From NCBI RefSeq assembly GCF_006539865.1, contig NZ_BJNV01000015.1, positions 26,165 to 90,164 of the forward strand: a stretch of DNA of 64,000 bases, written 5' to 3'. The translations under genes and the position numbers were made by a program. This document shows, piece after piece, positions 60,702-64,000 of this stretch. Source of the stretch: Zoogloea ramigera (GTDB lineage Bacteria; Pseudomonadota; Gammaproteobacteria; Burkholderiales; Rhodocyclaceae). Below the pieces are notes generated by a model. That model was not told the DNA's origin and ran no database searches. It worked only from the letters and a program-made list of their open reading frames with translations. Within the stretch, counting starts at the first letter, position 1; the number at the start of each line of letters is the position of its first letter.

Positions 60702-60974
60702 TTGCATTCTCCTTGAGAGGGCGGGGTTTGTTCGTTTCGGGAGGCATGATTGCCGGCCCTTGCACCGAACAACGCAGCCCCGTGGCGGCGGGTTGGCAAG
60801 GGAGATGTAAGCCCATGTTGGTTTGTAACCGGACCGGTGGACGCGCTCGCTTGACGGAGAGGTCAACTTGGCAGTGCGCCCTGACGTGCTAAAAACAAGA
60901 ATGACTCGCGTTTTCTTTCGTGGCCGGGTGGTGTCGAGGGAAATGGGGCGGGTGGCGCAGACCAGGAGAAAACC
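60702..60974 (+). other. Intergenic region upstream of the CHRD PEP-CTERM gene
   Basis: The 273-bp gap contains the ribosome site AGGAGA before the CHRD gene. I looked for a sigma-54 promoter or the elements found upstream of the other PEP-CTERM genes and found only a poor match (GGGAGGCATGATTGCC, 60739-60754). No gene is seen. Confidence 0.45.
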
Positions 60975-61568
60975 ATGAATCACATCGGAAGCTTTCGCCG
61001 CGCGGTTGCCGTGGCGGCCTTGCTGGCGGCCTCGGGAGCAGGGGCAGAAGTCATCAGCTATTCGACCGCGCTGGGCGGTGCCGTCGAGGCGCCGCCCAAC
61101 GCCTCACCCGGGACGGGCTGGGCGACCCTCTGGCTGGACACCACGGCCCACACCATGCGACTGGAGACGAGCTTCTCGGGCTTGCTGGGAAACACCACCG
61201 CGGCGCATATCCATTGCTGCACGGCCACGCCCGAGGCAGGCACCGCCGGTGTGGCGACGCAGGTGCCGAACTTCGTCGGCTTTCCGCTGGGGGTGACGGC
61301 CGGCGCCTATGATTTCACGTTCGATCTCAGCGCGGCGACGAGCTGGAACCTGGCCTTCATCACCGCCAACGGCGGCAGCCCGGCGTCGGCGGAGGCGGCG
61401 CTGCTGGCCGGGCTGGATTCAGAGCGGGCCTATCTGAACATCCACACCGCGCAGTTCCCGGGTGGCGAGATCCGTGGTTTCCTGAGCCGGGACGTGCCCG
61501 AGCCGGCCGTCCCGGCGCTGCTCGGCATGGCTGCCGTGGCGGCCTTGGCGAGCAGCCGCCGGCCTTGA
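60975..61568 (+). CDS. CHRD-domain PEP-CTERM surface protein
   Basis: The 197-residue protein has a signal peptide (cleavage near AGA), a CHRD domain (GGAVEAPPNASPGTGWATLWL, TTAAHIHCCTATPEAGTAG, and AYLNIHTAQFPGGEIRGFL), and a C-terminal PEP-CTERM signal (VPEP plus hydrophobic stretch and SSRRP). CHRD is named after chordin and occurs in bacterial surface proteins of unknown function. It lies 270 bp from the divergent Ala/Lys/Pro-rich gene. Confidence 0.9.
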   Translation: MNHIGSFRRAVAVAALLAASGAGAEVISYSTALGGAVEAPPNASPGTGWATLWLDTTAHTMRLETSFSGLLGNTTAAHIHCCTATPEAGTAGVATQVPNFVGFPLGVTAGAYDFTFDLSAATSWNLAFITANGGSPASAEAALLAGLDSERAYLNIHTAQFPGGEIRGFLSRDVPEPAVPALLGMAAVAALASSRRP

Positions 61569-61569
61569 T

Positions 61570-62016
61570 TCAGGAGGAGCCCGGCGCCTTGCAGCGCCGC
61601 GCCAGGATGAAGGCGGCCAGGCGTTTGTCGGTGAGCATGATGTGGCGCAGCAGCCAGTCGTTGAGGAAGGCCATCAGGCTGTCCGGCGGCGTCAGGATGC
61701 CGGCCTTGAGCTGTTCGCGCACGGCAAGCACCTGCTGGGTGAAGCTTCGGTGTTCGGCCTCGTGCCGGTGGGCGTCGGGGGCCTCGTCCTGCGCGTAGCC
61801 GTATTCCTGCATCAGCGCCTCCTCGGTTTCGAAGTGGTAGAGGGCGTAGCTTAGGAGCTCGTGGGTGATGGCCTCGTAGTCGTCGAGGTTGGCGCCGCGG
61901 CTGAGCTTCTCGCCGGCTTCGTTGAGGATGTGAACAAGAATGTGATGCTGTTCGTCGATCTCGGCCACGCCGGTGATCAGGCTGTCGTTCCAGACGAGGG
62001 GGGCGGGGTTTTCCAT
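61570..62016 (-). CDS. Bacteriohemerythrin
   Basis: The 148-residue non-haem di-iron protein binds oxygen. The ligands can be read in the family order: His in VAEIDEQHHILVHILN, His/Glu in YHFETEEALM, HRHEAEHRSF, and the end HIMLTDKRLAAFI. The start is MENPAPLVW. It may sense or buffer oxygen; single-domain forms are common in microaerophiles. It lies 21 bp after the GGDEF-EAL gene on the same strand and may be its co-transcribed partner. Confidence 0.93.
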   Translation of the reverse strand: MENPAPLVWNDSLITGVAEIDEQHHILVHILNEAGEKLSRGANLDDYEAITHELLSYALYHFETEEALMQEYGYAQDEAPDAHRHEAEHRSFTQQVLAVREQLKAGILTPPDSLMAFLNDWLLRHIMLTDKRLAAFILARRCKAPGSS

Positions 62017-62036
62017 GGTGGCGGCTCCGGCAGGCC

Positions 62037-63842
62037 TCAGTGGAGCGGAGCGGCGTTGACGCGCTGCCAGGCCGGGTCGGGCTCGAAGCTCTCGAGCCAC
62101 AGGTCCAGGTGTTCGGTGGGCAGCGGGCGGGAGATGCCATAGCCCTGCATCACGTGACAGCCTGATTCGAGTAGCGAGCGTATGTGGGCCAGGTCCTCCA
62201 CGCCTTCGGCCACCACGTCCCGGTGGAAGGCATCGGCCAGGCCGATGACGCCCTGCACGATGGCCAGGTCGCCCGGGTCGTCGAGCATGTCGCGCACGAA
62301 GGTCTGGTCGATCTTCAGCACGTCGGCGCCCAGGTGTTTCAGGTGGACCAGCGACGAGTAGCCGGTGCCGAAGTCATCGAGGGCGAAACGGACACCACGC
62401 CCCTGGAACTCGGCGATCAGCTGGCTCACGGCCACGACGTCTTCGAGGGCGGCGGTCTCGAGGATCTCGATTTCGAAGCGCCCGGGGTCGGCATCGGCAT
62501 GGCCGGCGAGGATGGCGTCGAGCTGCTCGGCGAATTGCCCTTTCAGCAGCTGCCGTGCGGCGATGTTCACGCTGATGCTCAGGTCGTGGCCGGCGGCGCG
62601 CAGCCTGGCTTGCTGGCGGAGCGCTTCGGCGATGACCCAGTTGCCGATGCCGATGATGACGTCCTCGTGTTCGATCAGGGGCAGGAACTCGCCGGGCATG
62701 CGCAGCCCGAGCACGGGGTGTTGCCAGCGGATGAGCGCCTCGAGGCCGACGACGCGGCCGTTCAGGCAATCCACCTTGGGCTGGTAGTGGAGGATGAACT
62801 GGCCGCGGGCGAGGGCGTCCTCGATCTTGCGGACCAGGCCGAAGTTGGCCCGCACGCGGGATTCGTGGGTCGGGTCGAAGAGACTGAAGCGGTTCTTCCC
62901 GGCCAGCTTTGCTGCGTACATCGCCTGGTCGGCGTGGCGCAGCAGTTGATCCGGATCCACCGCGTCGCCGGGGAAGAGGGTTGCGCCGATGCTGGCGGTG
63001 ATGCGCACCTCCTGGTCGTCGATGGAGTAGGGCGCGGCCAGGGCGTCCAGGACGCGCTTGAGTGCGTACTCGCATTGGCCACTGGTGTTCAGATCACCGA
63101 TCAGCAGGGCGAACTCGTCGCCGCCGATGCGCGCAGCGGTGTCTTCGGTGCGCAGGGTGTCCTTGAGACGCCGGGCGACCTTGCGCAGCAGCAGGTCACC
63201 GGCCTGGTGGCCGAGGGTGTCATTGACGGCCTTGAAGCCGTCCAGATCGAGGAGGCACACCGCAAGCCGGCCGCCGTGACGGCGGGCGTGGGCCAGGACG
63301 CGCTCGATGCGGTCGGAGAACAGGGCGCGATTGGGGAGGCCGGTGAGGGTGTCGAAGTGGGCCTGCTGCTTGAGGCGGAGCTCCTGTTCGACGAGCTGGG
63401 TGACGTCCACGGAGACGCTCACGACGCTGTCGGGGCTGCCGCTGGACGCGGGAAGGGGGTGGGCGGCGAGGCGCAGCCAGCTCAACTGGCCGTCGGCCTG
63501 GGTGATCTGCATCAGCAGTGGCGTGGCGTGGCGTTCGCCGCGCAGGGCGCGGGCCACCGGAAAGTCGTCGATCGGGCAGGGGCCTCCGGATTCGGTGCGG
63601 CAGTCGCGGGCCAGGACTGTCCAGTGCCGGCCGGCGCCGAGGGCCTCAGGCGTGGGAAACTGGGCGTGGCTGGCCGGGTTGGCGTAGATCAGGCAACCCG
63701 CGTCATCCCACAGCTGAAGGCCTTCTTCGAGGGCCACCAGAACGGAGCTGATCCGCTGGCACATCCGCTCCGGGTCCATGCGGGAAAGGGGATTGGGGCT
63801 GGCCACGTTGCTGCGCTCCTTGCCGTGGGGGACGTCACGCAT
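62037..63842 (-). CDS. PAS-GGDEF-EAL cyclic-di-GMP turnover protein
   Basis: The 601-residue protein has an N-terminal PAS-like sensor (residues 30-150), a GGDEF domain with intact active site RIGGDEF (240-244) and an EAL domain with GLEALIRW (368-370) and DDFGTGYSSL. Both synthase and phosphodiesterase sites look complete, so the net direction cannot be predicted. It may control the cyclic-di-GMP pool read by the riboswitch elsewhere in the window, though any link is inferred. It is followed by a hemerythrin gene, suggesting oxygen input. Confidence 0.93.
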   Translation of the reverse strand: MRDVPHGKERSNVASPNPLSRMDPERMCQRISSVLVALEEGLQLWDDAGCLIYANPASHAQFPTPEALGAGRHWTVLARDCRTESGGPCPIDDFPVARALRGERHATPLLMQITQADGQLSWLRLAAHPLPASSGSPDSVVSVSVDVTQLVEQELRLKQQAHFDTLTGLPNRALFSDRIERVLAHARRHGGRLAVCLLDLDGFKAVNDTLGHQAGDLLLRKVARRLKDTLRTEDTAARIGGDEFALLIGDLNTSGQCEYALKRVLDALAAPYSIDDQEVRITASIGATLFPGDAVDPDQLLRHADQAMYAAKLAGKNRFSLFDPTHESRVRANFGLVRKIEDALARGQFILHYQPKVDCLNGRVVGLEALIRWQHPVLGLRMPGEFLPLIEHEDVIIGIGNWVIAEALRQQARLRAAGHDLSISVNIAARQLLKGQFAEQLDAILAGHADADPGRFEIEILETAALEDVVAVSQLIAEFQGRGVRFALDDFGTGYSSLVHLKHLGADVLKIDQTFVRDMLDDPGDLAIVQGVIGLADAFHRDVVAEGVEDLAHIRSLLESGCHVMQGYGISRPLPTEHLDLWLESFEPDPAWQRVNAAPLH

Positions 63843-64000
63843 GACTGGGTAGGAAAGTGATGTTCTCTTGTAACGGCTGCCAAAGGCACCGGCTGAAGGG
63901 TGCGGCGGTCTGGCTGCCAGCCGGATTTAACCCCGAGATGGTTGCTGCCGGCCTTTCTGCAAGCTCGAGAACCGCATCGACACGCGCTTTCGTCCCTTAG

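Noticed and set aside
60739..60754. Sigma-54 promoter upstream of the CHRD PEP-CTERM gene
   Set aside because: Only GG and TTGC match; most of the -24 block differs and the leader would be over 200 bases.

Overview
The window is GC-rich (roughly two thirds G+C by eye) chromosomal DNA of a Gram-negative bacterium, most likely a betaproteobacterium of the Rhodocyclales (Azospira/Azonexus/Zoogloea type; inferred from gene content, not proven). The signs are exosortase-type PEP-CTERM surface proteins, a membrane formate dehydrogenase of the FdnGHI type containing selenocysteine, DUF3683-type FAD/Fe-S proteins, ElaB/YqjE/YqjK stress genes, and several sigma-54 style promoters. There are no insertion sequences, prophage genes, CRISPR arrays or rRNA genes; it reads as stable chromosome with one tRNA gene.

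Layout. 1-9.3 kb: a cut-off ComEA-like gene, a repeat-rich lipoprotein, a GspE/PilB-type ATPase, two transporters, a large secreted orphan, a PhnA-like zinc-ribbon protein and a NYN/OST-HTH protein. 9.3-23.1 kb: a selenium block. On the minus strand run fdnG (in-frame UGA at codon 196 with a SECIS hairpin), fdnH, fdnI, fdhE, selA, selB, the selenocysteine tRNA, a GcvH-like gene and a DsrE-like gene. Facing away on the plus strand is an ABC importer (binding protein, ATPase, two permeases) of the type predicted to import selenium oxyanions. The shared 342-bp gap carries a sigma-54 promoter for the dehydrogenase and two matching GACA-N3-TGTC sites upstream of it. selD is not in the window. 23.1-25 kb: a cyclic-di-GMP-I (GEMM) riboswitch before a small secreted protein, then a PEP-CTERM protein with a sigma-54 promoter in an AT-rich gap.

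25-35 kb: a UbiB-family kinase, a Cache-domain histidine kinase with an NtrC-type regulator, an acyltransferase, divergent ilvA/ridA, and a PEP-CTERM GDSL esterase, again with a sigma-54 site and a sequence element shared with the first PEP-CTERM gene. 35-43 kb: a 1292-residue FAD/4Fe-4S/CCG oxidoreductase, then a three-gene cobalamin cluster (CobL-like protein with a long Ala/Pro/Lys-rich head, cobA, cobB). 43-50 kb: purine and pyrimidine salvage/synthesis (hpt, pyrE), exonuclease III, elaB/yqjE/yqjK-like genes, a metallo-beta-lactamase-fold hydrolase, an OmpR-type regulator and mscL.

50-64 kb: LysM-FecR protein plus CHASE2 histidine kinase plus AsmA, a nitronate monooxygenase, an MFS transporter, a small gene behind tandem Fur-box-like palindromes, a dihaem cytochrome c peroxidase with an FNR-like box, an Ala/Lys/Pro-rich secreted protein, a CHRD-domain PEP-CTERM protein, a bacteriohemerythrin and a GGDEF-EAL protein. 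The genes suggest a facultatively anaerobic, respiratory organism that uses formate through a selenoenzyme and controls surface and secreted proteins through sigma-54 and cyclic di-GMP.
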